64,000 nucleotides of DNA, taken from positions 62,001 through 126,000 of the forward strand of contig NZ_JAFICD010000008.1 in assembly GCF_017833525.1 (NCBI RefSeq). Direction: 5' to 3'. The DNA is from Duganella sp. 1411. Its GTDB lineage: Bacteria > Pseudomonadota > Gammaproteobacteria > Burkholderiales > Burkholderiaceae_D. This document shows, piece after piece, positions 42,279 to 51,507 of this stretch (positions are counted from its first letter, which is position 1; each line of letters begins with the position of its first letter). The position numbers were made by a program, and so were the translations under genes. The notes below the pieces were generated by a model. The model worked only from the letters and a program-made list of their open reading frames with translations, ran no database searches and was not told the origin of the DNA.

Positions 42279-45275
42279 TTAATTGAAGTTGTAGCTCAGG
42301 CGAGCGACGTAGCGCGGGCCGGACGAGAACCATGCGCGGCCCATCATACCGGTAGTCTGCTGCATCAGGACCTTGTACTTGGAGTCGGTGATGTTCTGCG
42401 CCTCCAGGCCGATCTGCACACTGTCGTTGATCTTGTACGACACCGAGGCATCGGCCTGGCCGTAATCGTCAGCCCAAGTTGGCAAGCCCCATGCCACCGT
42501 GGTCTTTCCGAAGTTCGGGCTGGCCGGGTTGGTGTCGGTACCGTCGGTGCCCTGGGTGCCGTTCACGTTGACCGCCTGCAGAGACTTCGAACGCCAGTTG
42601 TAGGCCAGACGCGCCGACCATGGGCCCTTGTCGTACATCAAAGCGATGTTGTACGAACGACGGGACAGGTTTTCCAATGGCAGATTGCCAAAGGTGGTGC
42701 CGTTGGTGTCGCAACCGTTCAGGTTCAAGTTCAGGTTGGCGGCGCCGCCGCCGCTGCCCGTGCAGTACTGCTGGTAGACGCCGTTGTACAAGGTGCGCTT
42801 GCTGTCGACGAAGGTGAAGTTACCCTGCAGGCCCAGGCCCGACAAGGCGCCCGGCAGCTTGTCGAAGTACTGCTGGTAGGCCAGCTCGAAACCACGTGCG
42901 CGGCCTTTGGCGCCGTTGACCGGCGCGGTGGTGATGAAGTTATACGACTGTCCGGTGACGGAGTTCAGTTGATACGCGGTCGTCTGGTTGACGATCACGT
43001 CCTTCAACTGCTTGTTGAACAAGGCCAGGGTGAACGAGCCGACCGGCGAGAAGTACCACTCGGCGGTCAGGTCGATCTGCTTGGCGGTGATCGGACGCAG
43101 ATTCGGGTTGCCCTTGGCTTCGCCGGTCAGACTCTGGCTGTTGACGGTGCCGTCGGATTTGACGTCGGCGGTCTGGCTCAACGACGTGTAAGCCTGCAAC
43201 TGCGACGGGTCCGGACGCGACATCGCCGACGCGAACGCGAAACGGAACTGCAGCGTGTCGCTGGCCTTCATGCGCAGATTCAGGCTAGGCAGCCAGTTGT
43301 GGTACGAGTTCTCGTAGCTTTCCGCCCTCTGGAACGGTGCGAAGACCGGAATCGCCGGATTATTCGTCGGGGTGGTCGAGCTAAACACCGTGTAACCGGT
43401 GGCGTGGGAATCGGTCTTCACGTAGCGCAGGCCGATATTACCGTCGACCGGGAATTTCAGGTCGTCGAAGCCGAAGCGGGTTTGCGTGTAGAGCGCCTTG
43501 GTTTTCTCGCTCTGCTCATTGATACCGGCCGGATCGCCGCCAAAGGTGGCCGCTTTCCATGGCGTGCAATTTGCCGCACCCGATTTTTCCGCGCACAGGA
43601 TGTCATGATAGGAGTGCAGCGTGGCGTAGCTCGATGGGTAGCCCTGCGCCAGCGAGGGGTTCGGGAACACCACCGCAGGCACGCTCATTTTACCGTTGAA
43701 GAAGTTATCAAAGGAGTGGACCGTGGTATTACCCGAGAAACGCGGATCGCCCAGATAGGCCAGGCCGCTGATCTCGCCCTGCCATGGCTGGGTAATGGCG
43801 GCCCAGTTGTAGCTTGGATTGGAGTTCTGCGTTACCGAATCGCGATTGGTCATGCGCGCACCGAACTTGATGTCGCGGAAGATCGGGTGGTCGAAGTCAT
43901 ATTTCAGATCGATCTTGCCCGCGTCCGAATCGGCCTTGGCGCGATCCAGGTGCTCCATCGTGAACGCCCAATAGTAATTGTTCGGATTGGCCAGGTTGGC
44001 GCGGTCCGCGGCGTCGAAGACGATGTTCGGCAGGCTACCCGACAGGTCCAGCTGCTCCTTCGGCATTTTCAAGCCGGTGGCCACGGTCGAATCGACACTC
44101 TGGGTATTGGCGCGGATGCGCTGCAGATCGGTGGTGATGGTCCAGCGGTCGTTCGGACGCCAGCGCATGTTCCACGACACGTCGGTGGTGTCGGACTTGC
44201 GCCATGCGGCTCGCGTATCGTTGTTGAAGTTAATGCCGCCATCGGCCGGGTCGCTCAGGGTGCCGCTGATGAAGGCGCCGTTGTCCGCGTACTTGCCGTT
44301 GGCGACCTGGATGTTGTACGGGCTCGATTGGGCGAAGATCGCCTGCTCGTCCCAGCTCATCTTGTACTTCGATTTGAAGTAGGTCAGGCCGGTGGTGATC
44401 TCGCTGTTCGGTTTCCACTGCAGCGCGCCGTACGCGCCTTCGCGGGTGCGGTCGAAGTTCAGCGAACGCCATTCCGCGCCTTTGGGAATATAGACGGTGC
44501 GGCCTGGAACGATGTCGGTGCGCGGGTAGTACGGCTCGACCTGGATGGCGTCGGTGCGGGTCGCCGATTCCGAGTAGGCCAGGTCGATCAGGGCACCGAC
44601 TTCACCGAACGGGGTTTTCCAGCGATTGGTCACCATGCCGGAACCCGATGGCGACGCTTTGCCCTTGCGCAGTTTGGAATAGGTCTCCGAACCGCTGATG
44701 GAAGCCTTGAAGCCTTTGTAATCGAACGGCAGTGCGGTGCGCAGGTTGATCAGGCCACCGATGGCGCCCTCCACCTGTTCCGCCGACGGGTTCTTGTAGA
44801 TGTCGACGCCGGCCATCAGCTCCGGCGGCACGTCCTCGAAGTTGAGCGAGCGGCCGCCGTTGGCCGAGAACGAATCGCGGCCGTTCAGTTCCGAACGCAC
44901 GTAGCTCAAGCCGCGCACGGACACGCCCGAGCCTTCGACCGAGAAGTGATCCGGGTCGGCGCGCGACATGGCGCGGTCGATGGTCACGCCCGAGACGCGT
45001 TGCAGCACCTCGGTGACCGAGCGATCCGGCAGTTTGCCGATATCGTCGGCGGAGATCGAGTCGACCACCTCGTCCGCGTTCTGCTTGATTTTTTGTGCCG
45101 ATTGCAGCGCCGCGCGCTGACCGGTGATGACCACCGCCACCGGCGCCGCGGCTGGCGCCGGGGTGTCGGATTTCGCGGCCGGTTCCTGGGCGGTTTGCGC
45201 CGAGGCGACACCGCTGGCCATCATCGCCATCTGGGCCAGGCCCAGTGCGATCGCTGTTTTCTTAAACTGTTTCAT
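42279..45275 (-). CDS. TonB-dependent receptor for (xylogluco-)oligosaccharides
   Basis: A 998-residue outer-membrane receptor of the TonB-Xanthomonas/Caulobacter type. After the signal peptide and a Pro/Ala-rich stretch, the TonB box region is VAVVITGQRAAL (about 46-57), followed by the plug with DDIGKLPDRSVTEVLQRVSG and a large beta barrel. It starts with a GGAGAG site. It is the first gene of the operon TBDR-GH35-GH31-GH95-GH2 and is preceded by a XylR-like promoter and a leader of about 233 bases. By position it would import xyloglucan fragments made by the GH74 enzyme. No SusD partner is present, as expected outside Bacteroidota. Confidence 0.93.
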   Translation of the reverse strand: MKQFKKTAIALGLAQMAMMASGVASAQTAQEPAAKSDTPAPAAAPVAVVITGQRAALQSAQKIKQNADEVVDSISADDIGKLPDRSVTEVLQRVSGVTIDRAMSRADPDHFSVEGSGVSVRGLSYVRSELNGRDSFSANGGRSLNFEDVPPELMAGVDIYKNPSAEQVEGAIGGLINLRTALPFDYKGFKASISGSETYSKLRKGKASPSGSGMVTNRWKTPFGEVGALIDLAYSESATRTDAIQVEPYYPRTDIVPGRTVYIPKGAEWRSLNFDRTREGAYGALQWKPNSEITTGLTYFKSKYKMSWDEQAIFAQSSPYNIQVANGKYADNGAFISGTLSDPADGGINFNNDTRAAWRKSDTTDVSWNMRWRPNDRWTITTDLQRIRANTQSVDSTVATGLKMPKEQLDLSGSLPNIVFDAADRANLANPNNYYWAFTMEHLDRAKADSDAGKIDLKYDFDHPIFRDIKFGARMTNRDSVTQNSNPSYNWAAITQPWQGEISGLAYLGDPRFSGNTTVHSFDNFFNGKMSVPAVVFPNPSLAQGYPSSYATLHSYHDILCAEKSGAANCTPWKAATFGGDPAGINEQSEKTKALYTQTRFGFDDLKFPVDGNIGLRYVKTDSHATGYTVFSSTTPTNNPAIPVFAPFQRAESYENSYHNWLPSLNLRMKASDTLQFRFAFASAMSRPDPSQLQAYTSLSQTADVKSDGTVNSQSLTGEAKGNPNLRPITAKQIDLTAEWYFSPVGSFTLALFNKQLKDVIVNQTTAYQLNSVTGQSYNFITTAPVNGAKGRARGFELAYQQYFDKLPGALSGLGLQGNFTFVDSKRTLYNGVYQQYCTGSGGGAANLNLNLNGCDTNGTTFGNLPLENLSRRSYNIALMYDKGPWSARLAYNWRSKSLQAVNVNGTQGTDGTDTNPASPNFGKTTVAWGLPTWADDYGQADASVSYKINDSVQIGLEAQNITDSKYKVLMQQTTGMMGRAWFSSGPRYVARLSYNFN

Positions 45276-45514
45276 TCACGCTCTCCAAAGTTATACAACT
45301 TAAATCACGGCTCTTCGGCCTTGTTGGTGATTCTCTACTGAAGCTTTACTGCTGCTGCGGTGAAGCCGGGTTTTTTAGGGACGTAAGGGCGAGTGAGCAC
45401 GCAGGCGCCGACGGGCGCCCTGCTTGATCATCATTTGGTGGTGTCTCGCTCTTAATATTTTTGTCGTTCTGGCTTTATTGGCTGGGTGCCGAGGCCATAC
45501 GATGCTATGCGAAC

Positions 45515-45575
45515 ATTTTGCAAGTTACCCAAAAGTGTGGCAATTGCGAAATTCACCAAGCGGCGGAATGATAAT
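45515..45575 (-). promoter_or_regulatory. XylR-type operator and promoter of the TonB receptor operon
   Basis: The plus-strand motif at 45,540-45,575 starts GCAATTGCGAAATTCACCAA and ends ATGATAAT; 30 of 36 bases match the GH74 copy. In the minus orientation its edge forms the -35 TTGCCA (45,538-45,543), then exactly 17 bases and the -10 CAAAAT (45,515-45,520). Start of transcription would be near 45,508. The 400-bp gap 45,276-45,676 thus holds this promoter, a leader of about 233 bases with no ORF I would trust, and the xylH hairpin at 45,621-45,646. Confidence 0.75.
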
Positions 45576-45620
45576 CCGCAAGCGTCGTGTACATAAGACA
45601 AACGAGGGCCGTAAACGGCA

Positions 45621-45646
45621 ACGCGGCCCGTCGTTGCGGGCCGCGT
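45621..45646 (-). terminator. Hairpin after xylH
   Basis: ACGCGGCCCG (45,621-45,630) and CGGGCCGCGT (45,637-45,646) form a perfect 10-bp stem with a six-base loop, 31-56 bases past the xylH stop. The following minus-strand sequence TGCCGTTTAC has only a poor T-tract, so it may be an imperfect terminator that separates the transporter operon from the glycosidase operon. Confidence 0.6.
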
Positions 45647-45676
45647 GGGGGAGGAACCGGACTCAGCTTATCAGAC

Positions 45677-46819
45677 TCAACGGCGGCCGGAGCGCGTCGC
45701 CACGTCGACCCACACGGCCAAGGTCAGGATGCAGCCCTTGACGATCATCTGCCAGTAGGTGTCGACATCCAGCATCGACATGCCGTTATCGAGGCTGGCC
45801 ATCACCAGCGCGCCGATCAACGCGCCGTACACGGTGCCGGAGCCGCCGCGCATCGAGGTGCCGCCGATGAAGCACGCGGCGATCGCATCGAGTTCGCCCG
45901 AGGTGCCGGCCGACGGCGAGCCGGCCGCCAGACGGGCCGTGTTGATCAGGCCCGCCAATGCGCACATCAAGCCCATGATCCCGAAGATCCACAGCTTCAC
46001 CGCCTGCACGTTGACGCCGGACAGACGGGTCGCCTCCATATTGCTGCCGACCGCGTAGATACGGCGGCCGAACACGGTCTGCGTCGCGACGTAGCTGAAC
46101 ACGCCCAGCAACACCAGCAGCAGCAGCACCGGCAGCGGAATGCCCTCGTAGCTGTTCAAGGTGCGCACGAAAGCGAACAGCACCACGGCGATCGCCGCCA
46201 GGCGCAGACCGTCGCGCCACATCGGCGGCACCGGCAGGCCGTGGCGCGCCAGGCTGGCGCGCTGGCGCCAGGTCAGCACCGCGCCCAGCACGAACAGGGC
46301 GACACCGAGGCCCACGCCCATCTGCGGCGACAGGTAGCCCTGCCCCAGTTGCACCATCGACTCGGACACCGGCGCCACCGTCACGCCATCGGTCACACCG
46401 AGCACGATGCCGCGGTAGGCCAGCATGCCGCCCAAGCCGACGATGAAGGACGGGATGCCCTTGTACGCGGTCAGGTAGCCGTTGAACAGTCCGAGCACCA
46501 GGCCGCACGCCAGCACCACCGCGATGGTGGCCGGCAGCGGCATGTGGTGGGTGACGTCGAGCACCGCCGCCACGCCGCCAAGAAGGCCAAGCAGCGAGCC
46601 GACCGACAGATCGATCTCGCCGGCGATGATGACGAAGGCCATGCCGCAGGCGACGATGCCGGTGACGGCCATCTGCCGCATCAGGTTGGACAGGTTGCGC
46701 GGCGAGATGAAGCCGCCCTCGGTCTTCCAGCTGAAGAAGGCCCAGATGATGGCGATGGCGATCAGCAGCGCGAGGATCTTGTACTGCGTGAAAAGCTGTT
46801 TGAGTTTATTTGTTTGCAT
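45677..46819 (-). CDS. xylH: Xylose ABC transporter permease
   Basis: A 380-residue inner-membrane permease of the ribose/xylose class, with about ten helices. The conserved GEIDLSVGSLLGL, the loop TVFGRRIYAVGSNMEATRLSGVNV and the C-terminal FIGGTSMRGGSGTVYGALIGA are the permease hallmarks. The start is taken at the ATG at 46,819; a GTG at 46,828 would add three residues. It lies 19 bases after xylG and completes XylFGH, which brings D-xylose from the periplasm to the cytoplasm. It is the last gene before the terminator-like hairpin. Confidence 0.93.
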   Translation of the reverse strand: MQTNKLKQLFTQYKILALLIAIAIIWAFFSWKTEGGFISPRNLSNLMRQMAVTGIVACGMAFVIIAGEIDLSVGSLLGLLGGVAAVLDVTHHMPLPATIAVVLACGLVLGLFNGYLTAYKGIPSFIVGLGGMLAYRGIVLGVTDGVTVAPVSESMVQLGQGYLSPQMGVGLGVALFVLGAVLTWRQRASLARHGLPVPPMWRDGLRLAAIAVVLFAFVRTLNSYEGIPLPVLLLLVLLGVFSYVATQTVFGRRIYAVGSNMEATRLSGVNVQAVKLWIFGIMGLMCALAGLINTARLAAGSPSAGTSGELDAIAACFIGGTSMRGGSGTVYGALIGALVMASLDNGMSMLDVDTYWQMIVKGCILTLAVWVDVATRSGRR

Positions 46820-46838
46820 GGTTTTCACAGATAAGGCA

Positions 46839-48365
46839 TCACGAATGATCGAGTGCTGCCGACAGCAGCGTTTCCTGGGTCAGGTTCTGGTTGATGAAAT
46901 CGCCGCGCAGCTTGCCCTCGCCCATGACCAGCACGCGGTCGGACACGCCCAGCACCTCGGCCAGCTCGGACGACACCATGATGATGGAGACGCCCTGGCT
47001 GGCCAGTTCCAGCATCAGTTTATAGATTTCGAACTTGGCGCCGACGTCGACGCCGCGCGTGGGCTCGTCGAGGATCAGCACCTTGGGGCGCGTCAGCAGC
47101 ATCTTCGACAGCACCGCCTTCTGCTGGTTGCCGCCCGAGAGCGACGTGATCGACAGGAACGGGCTGGCCGTTTTCAGGCCCAGGCGGGCGATTTCCTCGC
47201 TGACGACCTTGAGCTCCTGCTCGCGGTCGATGCGGGTGAAGCGCGAGAAGCGGCCCAGCACCGACAAGGTGATGTTCTGGCCGACGTCCAGGTCGCGCAC
47301 GATGCCGTGCTGCTTGCGGTCCTCCGGCACCAGCGCCAGGCCGGCGCGGATGGCCTTGAGCGGCGTGCCGGTGTCGATCTTCGCGCCTTCGAGCCAGACC
47401 TCGGCCTCCGAGCGGCCCGGATAGGCGCCGAACAGCGCCGACACCAGCTCCGTGCGGCCCGCGCCCACCAGGCCGGCGATGCCGAGGATCTCGCCCTTGC
47501 GCAGCGAGAAGGAGACGTTGTCGACCTTCCTGCGCTCGGGCTTCTCGACGTCGTAGCAGGTGACGTTGCGCGCCTCGAACACGATGTCCTCGCTGGGCGT
47601 GCGCTCCAGCGTCGGATACAGCTGGTTCATTTCGCGGCCGACCATCTGCGCGATGATCTGCTTGACGTCCATCTTGTCCATCGGCGTGGTGGCGATATGC
47701 TGGCCGTCGCGGATGACGACGATGGTGTCGCAGATCGCCTCCACCTCATCGAGTTTGTGCGAGATGTAGACGCAGGCCACGCCCTTGGCCTTCAGGCCGC
47801 GGATGATATTGAGCAGCACCTGGATCTCGGAGGTCGTCAGCGACGACGACGGCTCGTCGAGGATCAGCAGGCGCGCGTTCTTGTTGAGCGCCTTGGCGAT
47901 CTCGATCAACTGCTGGTGGCCGCCGCCGTAGTTCGACACCGGCAGCACCACGTTGACGTCGGTCAGATTGAGTTCCTTCAGCAGCGCCTCGGCGCGCTGG
48001 TTCATGGCCGAATAATCCATGCGGCCGCCCGGCAACGTGATCTCGTTGCCCAGGAAGAGATTCTCGGTCACCGACAGCTCGGGCACCAGCATCAGCTCCT
48101 GGTGGATGATGACGATGCCGGCGGCCTCGCTTTCGCGGATCGACTGCGCCTGCAAAGGCTTGCCGTCGAAGTGGATTTCGCCGTCCCAGGTGCCGTGCGG
48201 GTAGACGGCGGACAGCACTTTCATCAGGGTCGACTTGCCGGCGCCGTTCTCGCCGCACAAGCCGATGCACTCACCGGCCCGCACTTGCAGGTCGATACCG
48301 TCGAGCGCCGGAACACCGCCAAACTTTTTGACGATGCCCTTCATTTCTAGCAAATAGCCGGACAT
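46839..48365 (-). CDS. xylG: Xylose ABC transporter ATP-binding protein
   Basis: A 508-residue protein with two fused ABC domains. The first has Walker A GENGAGKST and Walker B LLILDEPSSSL, and the second keeps the signature SGGNQQKAVLSK and LILDEPTRGVDVG. The beginning MSGYLLEMKGIVKKFGG aligns with E. coli XylG, which fixes the ATG at 48,365 rather than the upstream ATG at 48,404. It powers xylose uptake with XylF and XylH. A 132-base gap with two hairpins separates it from xylF; only 19 bases lie before xylH. Confidence 0.94.
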   Translation of the reverse strand: MSGYLLEMKGIVKKFGGVPALDGIDLQVRAGECIGLCGENGAGKSTLMKVLSAVYPHGTWDGEIHFDGKPLQAQSIRESEAAGIVIIHQELMLVPELSVTENLFLGNEITLPGGRMDYSAMNQRAEALLKELNLTDVNVVLPVSNYGGGHQQLIEIAKALNKNARLLILDEPSSSLTTSEIQVLLNIIRGLKAKGVACVYISHKLDEVEAICDTIVVIRDGQHIATTPMDKMDVKQIIAQMVGREMNQLYPTLERTPSEDIVFEARNVTCYDVEKPERRKVDNVSFSLRKGEILGIAGLVGAGRTELVSALFGAYPGRSEAEVWLEGAKIDTGTPLKAIRAGLALVPEDRKQHGIVRDLDVGQNITLSVLGRFSRFTRIDREQELKVVSEEIARLGLKTASPFLSITSLSGGNQQKAVLSKMLLTRPKVLILDEPTRGVDVGAKFEIYKLMLELASQGVSIIMVSSELAEVLGVSDRVLVMGEGKLRGDFINQNLTQETLLSAALDHS

Positions 48366-48441
48366 ACTGGTTCTCGCAGAGGTGGTGGAACTCGCCACGC
48401 GCAAGCCGCGTTATCGGCGAAGCGAGGCGTGGCGAAAGACA

Positions 48442-48476
48442 GTGCGAACGCACGGCGAGGCGTCTTTGGCGACGCC
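48442..48476 (-). promoter_or_regulatory. Two intercistronic hairpins between xylF and xylG
   Basis: GTGC-GAAC-GCAC (48,442-48,453) and GGCGTC-TTTGGC-GACGCC (48,459-48,476) lie in the 132-base gap after xylF. Such hairpins behind the binding-protein gene, as in malE-malF of E. coli, usually protect the upstream mRNA so that more binding protein than permease is made. No T-tract is present. Confidence 0.45.
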
Positions 48477-48497
48477 CCGGTCTTCATGAAGCGGCGA

Positions 48498-49505
48498 TTA
48501 CTTCGCGGCCGCAAGTTGTGCCTTGGTATAGAAGCCGTCGGCGACGACGACATCCATGTTCGCCTTGGTCAGCATTGTCGGTTTCAGCAGCAGCGTGTCG
48601 ACTTGTTTAAAGCCGTTCTGATACTGCGAATTGAAGCCCGGCTTTTCGCCGCGCACCAGCTGCACCGACAGCTTGGCCGCCTCGCTGGCGATCAGCTTGA
48701 GCGGCTTGTAGACGGTCATGGTCTGGGTACCGGCGATGACACGGCGCACGCCGGCCAGATCGGCGTCCTGGCCCGACACGGCCACCTTGCCGTCGAGTTT
48801 TTGCGAAGCCAGCGCCTGGATCGCGCCGCCGGCGGTGGCGTCGTTGGAGGCGACCACCGCATCGAGCTTGTTGCCGTTGGCGGTCAGCGCGTTTTCGACG
48901 ATGGACATCGCCTCGGCCGGGTTCCAGTCCTTGACCCACTGCTTGCCGACGACTTTGATGTCGCCCTTGTCGATCAGCGGCTGCAGCACTTTGAGCTGGC
49001 CTTCGCGCAGCATCTTGGCGTTGTTGTCGGTCGGCGCGCCGCCCAGCAGGTAGTAGTTACCCTTTGGTTTGACGGCCACCACGCCCTGCGCCTGCATCTC
49101 GCCGACCATCTTGTTGTCGAAGGAGATGTAGGCGTCGATGTCGGCGTTGAGGATCAGGCGGTCGTACGAGACCACCTTGATCTTGGCCTTCTTGGCTTCC
49201 TTGACGGCGTTGTTCAGCACCGTGGCGTTGTAGGGAACGATGACCAGCACGTCGACGCCGCGCGAGATCAGGTTCTCGATCTGGGCGATCTGGCGCTGCT
49301 CGCTGGCGTCGGCCGACTGCACGAAGACCTTGGCGCCCTGCTTTTCGGCGGCGGCGACGAAGTAGTCGCGATCGCGCGCCCAGCGCTCGAGGCGCAGGTC
49401 GTCGATGGAGAAGCCGATTTTGGGATTCTTGGCGTCCGCCATGGCGTTACCGCCGGCGCACACCATCATGACCGCGATGGCGGCCGCACTCAGTATTTTC
49501 TTCAT
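48498..49505 (-). CDS. xylF: D-xylose periplasmic binding protein
   Basis: A 335-residue protein with a signal peptide ending near GGNAMA and an AGGAGA site 8 bases before the ATG. The mature protein starts KIGFSIDDLRLERWARDRD and has ISRGVDVLVIVPYNATVL and DAVVASNDATAGGAIQAL, blocks that match E. coli XylF. It captures xylose in the periplasm and hands it to XylGH. It is the first gene of xylFGH; no XylR-like motif was found directly in front, so it may depend on read-through from xylXB-xylD across the repeat element. Confidence 0.94.
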   Translation of the reverse strand: MKKILSAAAIAVMMVCAGGNAMADAKNPKIGFSIDDLRLERWARDRDYFVAAAEKQGAKVFVQSADASEQRQIAQIENLISRGVDVLVIVPYNATVLNNAVKEAKKAKIKVVSYDRLILNADIDAYISFDNKMVGEMQAQGVVAVKPKGNYYLLGGAPTDNNAKMLREGQLKVLQPLIDKGDIKVVGKQWVKDWNPAEAMSIVENALTANGNKLDAVVASNDATAGGAIQALASQKLDGKVAVSGQDADLAGVRRVIAGTQTMTVYKPLKLIASEAAKLSVQLVRGEKPGFNSQYQNGFKQVDTLLLKPTMLTKANMDVVVADGFYTKAQLAAAK

Positions 49506-49610
49506 TTGTTTCGTCTCCTGATTCGAATGCCGTTATGCCTGACAAAGGCCCTACTTTTCCAACTCGTTACTGTACAGGTCTATGCCCAACTAGCGCTTTT
49601 TACAGATTTT

Positions 49611-49696
49611 CGTAGGGCGGATTAGGCATCGCCGTAATCCGCCATGAGCCGCTGGCGGCGCTTGGCGGATTACGCTGCGCTAATCCGCCCTACGTG
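49611..49696. repeat. Double inverted-repeat element, copy 5
   Basis: An 86-bp element starting CGTAGGGCGGATTA and ending TAATCCGCCCTACGTG with two hairpin units. It sits within 5 bases of the xylD stop and 105 bases before xylF, inside a run of co-directional xylose genes, so it may act as an mRNA-stabilising or partial-termination element there. Confidence 0.9.
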
Positions 49697-49700
49697 GTGC

Positions 49701-51491
49701 TTAATGATTGTGGCGGGCCGGATTGTCCGCCACTCCACGGTATGGTACAGCCAGTTCCATGCAAGCGCCGTTTTCCATTTGGCCGACGGTGCTGCGGTAG
49801 ATTTCCTGCCACGGCGTTTGGCTGGCCGGGATGGTCGGCAGCGCGCCCTTCTTGCGTTCTTCCCACTCCGCCGCCGGCACCAGCGCGTCGCAGGTGCCCG
49901 CGTTCAGGTCGACACGGATCATGTCGCCGGTGCGCAGCCACGCCAGGCCGCCGCCGACCGCGCTTTCCGGCGACGCGTTCAGGATCGACGGGCTGTCCGA
50001 GGTGCCGGACTGGCGGCCGTCGCCCAGCGTCGGCAGCCAGTTGACGCCGCGCTTGACCAGCGCGTCTGGCGGTTGCATGTTGACCACCTCGGCCGAACCG
50101 GGCCAGCCCACCGGGCCGGCGCCGCGGATCACCAGCATGCAGTCCTCGTCGATGTTCAGCGACGGATCGTTGATGCGGTTATGGTAGTCGGTCGAGCCGT
50201 CGAACACCACGGCGCGCGACTCGAATACATTCTCCTGACCCGGTTTGCTCAGGTAGCGCTCGCGGAAGGCCGGCGAAATCACGCTGGTCTTCATGATCGC
50301 GAAGTCGAACAGGTTGCCCTTCAGGACGAAGAATCCGGCGTCCTCCTTGAGCGGCGCGTTGAACGGGAAGATCACTTCGCGGTCCTGCGTCTCCTTGCCG
50401 ACCAGGTTGTCGCGCATGGTGCGGCCGGTGACGGTGGCGCGCTCCGAACGCAGCATGCCCTGCTGCTCCAGCTCCCACATCACCGCCGGCACGCCGCCGG
50501 CGCGGTGGAAACGCTCGCCGAGGAATTTACCGGCCGGCTGCATGTTCAGCAGCAGCGGCACCTTGTGGCCGTATTCCATCCAGTCGCTCGAATGCAGCTC
50601 GACGCCGGCGTGGCGCGCCATCGCGACGATGTGCTGCTGCGCGTTGGTCGAACCGCCGATGGCGGCGTTGACCACGATCGCGTCGAGGAAGGCGTCGCGG
50701 TTCAGGATGGCCGAAGGCTTGATGTCCAGCTTTGCCATTTCGACGATGCGGCGGCCGGTCTCGTAGGCCATCTGGCCGCGCTCGCGGTACGGCGCCGGAA
50801 TCGCCGAGCAACCGGTCAGCGACATGCCCAGCGCCTCGGCGATGGCGTTCATCGTCGACGCCGTGCCCATGGTGTTGCAGTGCCCCGCCGACGGCGCCGA
50901 GGCGGCCGCGATCTGCAGGAACTTCTCGTTGTCGATGGTGCCGGCGGCCAGTTGGCGGCGGCCTTTCCAGATCGCCGCGCCGGAACCGGCCAGTTCGCCC
51001 TCGAACCAGCCGTCGAGCATCGGCCCGCCGGACAGCACGATGGCGGGAATGTCGACCGTGGACGCGGCCATGATCTGCGACGGCGTGGTCTTGTCGCAGC
51101 CGGTGGTCAGCACCACGGCGTCGATCGGATAGCCGTGCAGGATCTCGACCAGGCCCATATACGCCAGGTTGCGGTCGATCGCCGCCGTCGGACGGCGGCA
51201 GTTCTCGAAGATCGGATGCAGCGGGAACTCCATCGCGATGCCGCCGGCGTCGCGGATGCCGTCGCGCACGCGCTTGGCCAGCTCCAGGTGGATGCGGTTG
51301 CAGGGACTGATGTCGCTGCCGCTTTGCGCGATGCCGATGATCGGCCGGCCCGAGCGCAGCTCTTCCGGCGTGATCCCGTAGTTCATGAAGCGCTCCAGAT
51401 AGAGCGCGGTCATGTCGATGTGGTCCGGATTGTCGAACCAGTCTTGCGAGCGGTAGCGGCGTGGCTGCTGGTTGTTCATGTCATTGCCCAT
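49701..51491 (-). CDS. xylD: D-xylonate dehydratase
   Basis: A 596-residue IlvD/Edd-family dehydratase. The start RRYRSQDWFDNPDHIDMTALYL closely matches what I remember of Caulobacter crescentus XylD and separates it from the ILV enzyme. Iron-sulfur ligands are C64 in SPCNRIH, C132 in TTGCDKTTP and C205 in AGHCNTMGT. It turns D-xylonate into 2-keto-3-deoxy-D-xylonate, the middle step of the Weimberg pathway. An AGGA site precedes the ATG at 51,491; a second ATG follows four codons later. It starts 16 bases after the xylXB stop, so the two are one transcript. Confidence 0.95.
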   Translation of the reverse strand: MGNDMNNQQPRRYRSQDWFDNPDHIDMTALYLERFMNYGITPEELRSGRPIIGIAQSGSDISPCNRIHLELAKRVRDGIRDAGGIAMEFPLHPIFENCRRPTAAIDRNLAYMGLVEILHGYPIDAVVLTTGCDKTTPSQIMAASTVDIPAIVLSGGPMLDGWFEGELAGSGAAIWKGRRQLAAGTIDNEKFLQIAAASAPSAGHCNTMGTASTMNAIAEALGMSLTGCSAIPAPYRERGQMAYETGRRIVEMAKLDIKPSAILNRDAFLDAIVVNAAIGGSTNAQQHIVAMARHAGVELHSSDWMEYGHKVPLLLNMQPAGKFLGERFHRAGGVPAVMWELEQQGMLRSERATVTGRTMRDNLVGKETQDREVIFPFNAPLKEDAGFFVLKGNLFDFAIMKTSVISPAFRERYLSKPGQENVFESRAVVFDGSTDYHNRINDPSLNIDEDCMLVIRGAGPVGWPGSAEVVNMQPPDALVKRGVNWLPTLGDGRQSGTSDSPSILNASPESAVGGGLAWLRTGDMIRVDLNAGTCDALVPAAEWEERKKGALPTIPASQTPWQEIYRSTVGQMENGACMELAVPYRGVADNPARHNH

Positions 51492-51507
51492 ATATTCCTA
51501 TGCTGCC

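Noticed and set aside
42228..45341. A 1037-codon open frame opposite the TonB receptor gene
   Set aside because: Antisense shadow of a full-length receptor with all its family features.
49506..49610. A fourth XylR-type motif in front of xylF
   Set aside because: I searched this region by eye on both strands and found neither GCAATT nor the TTGGTG core, so xylFGH may be read through from xylXB-xylD.
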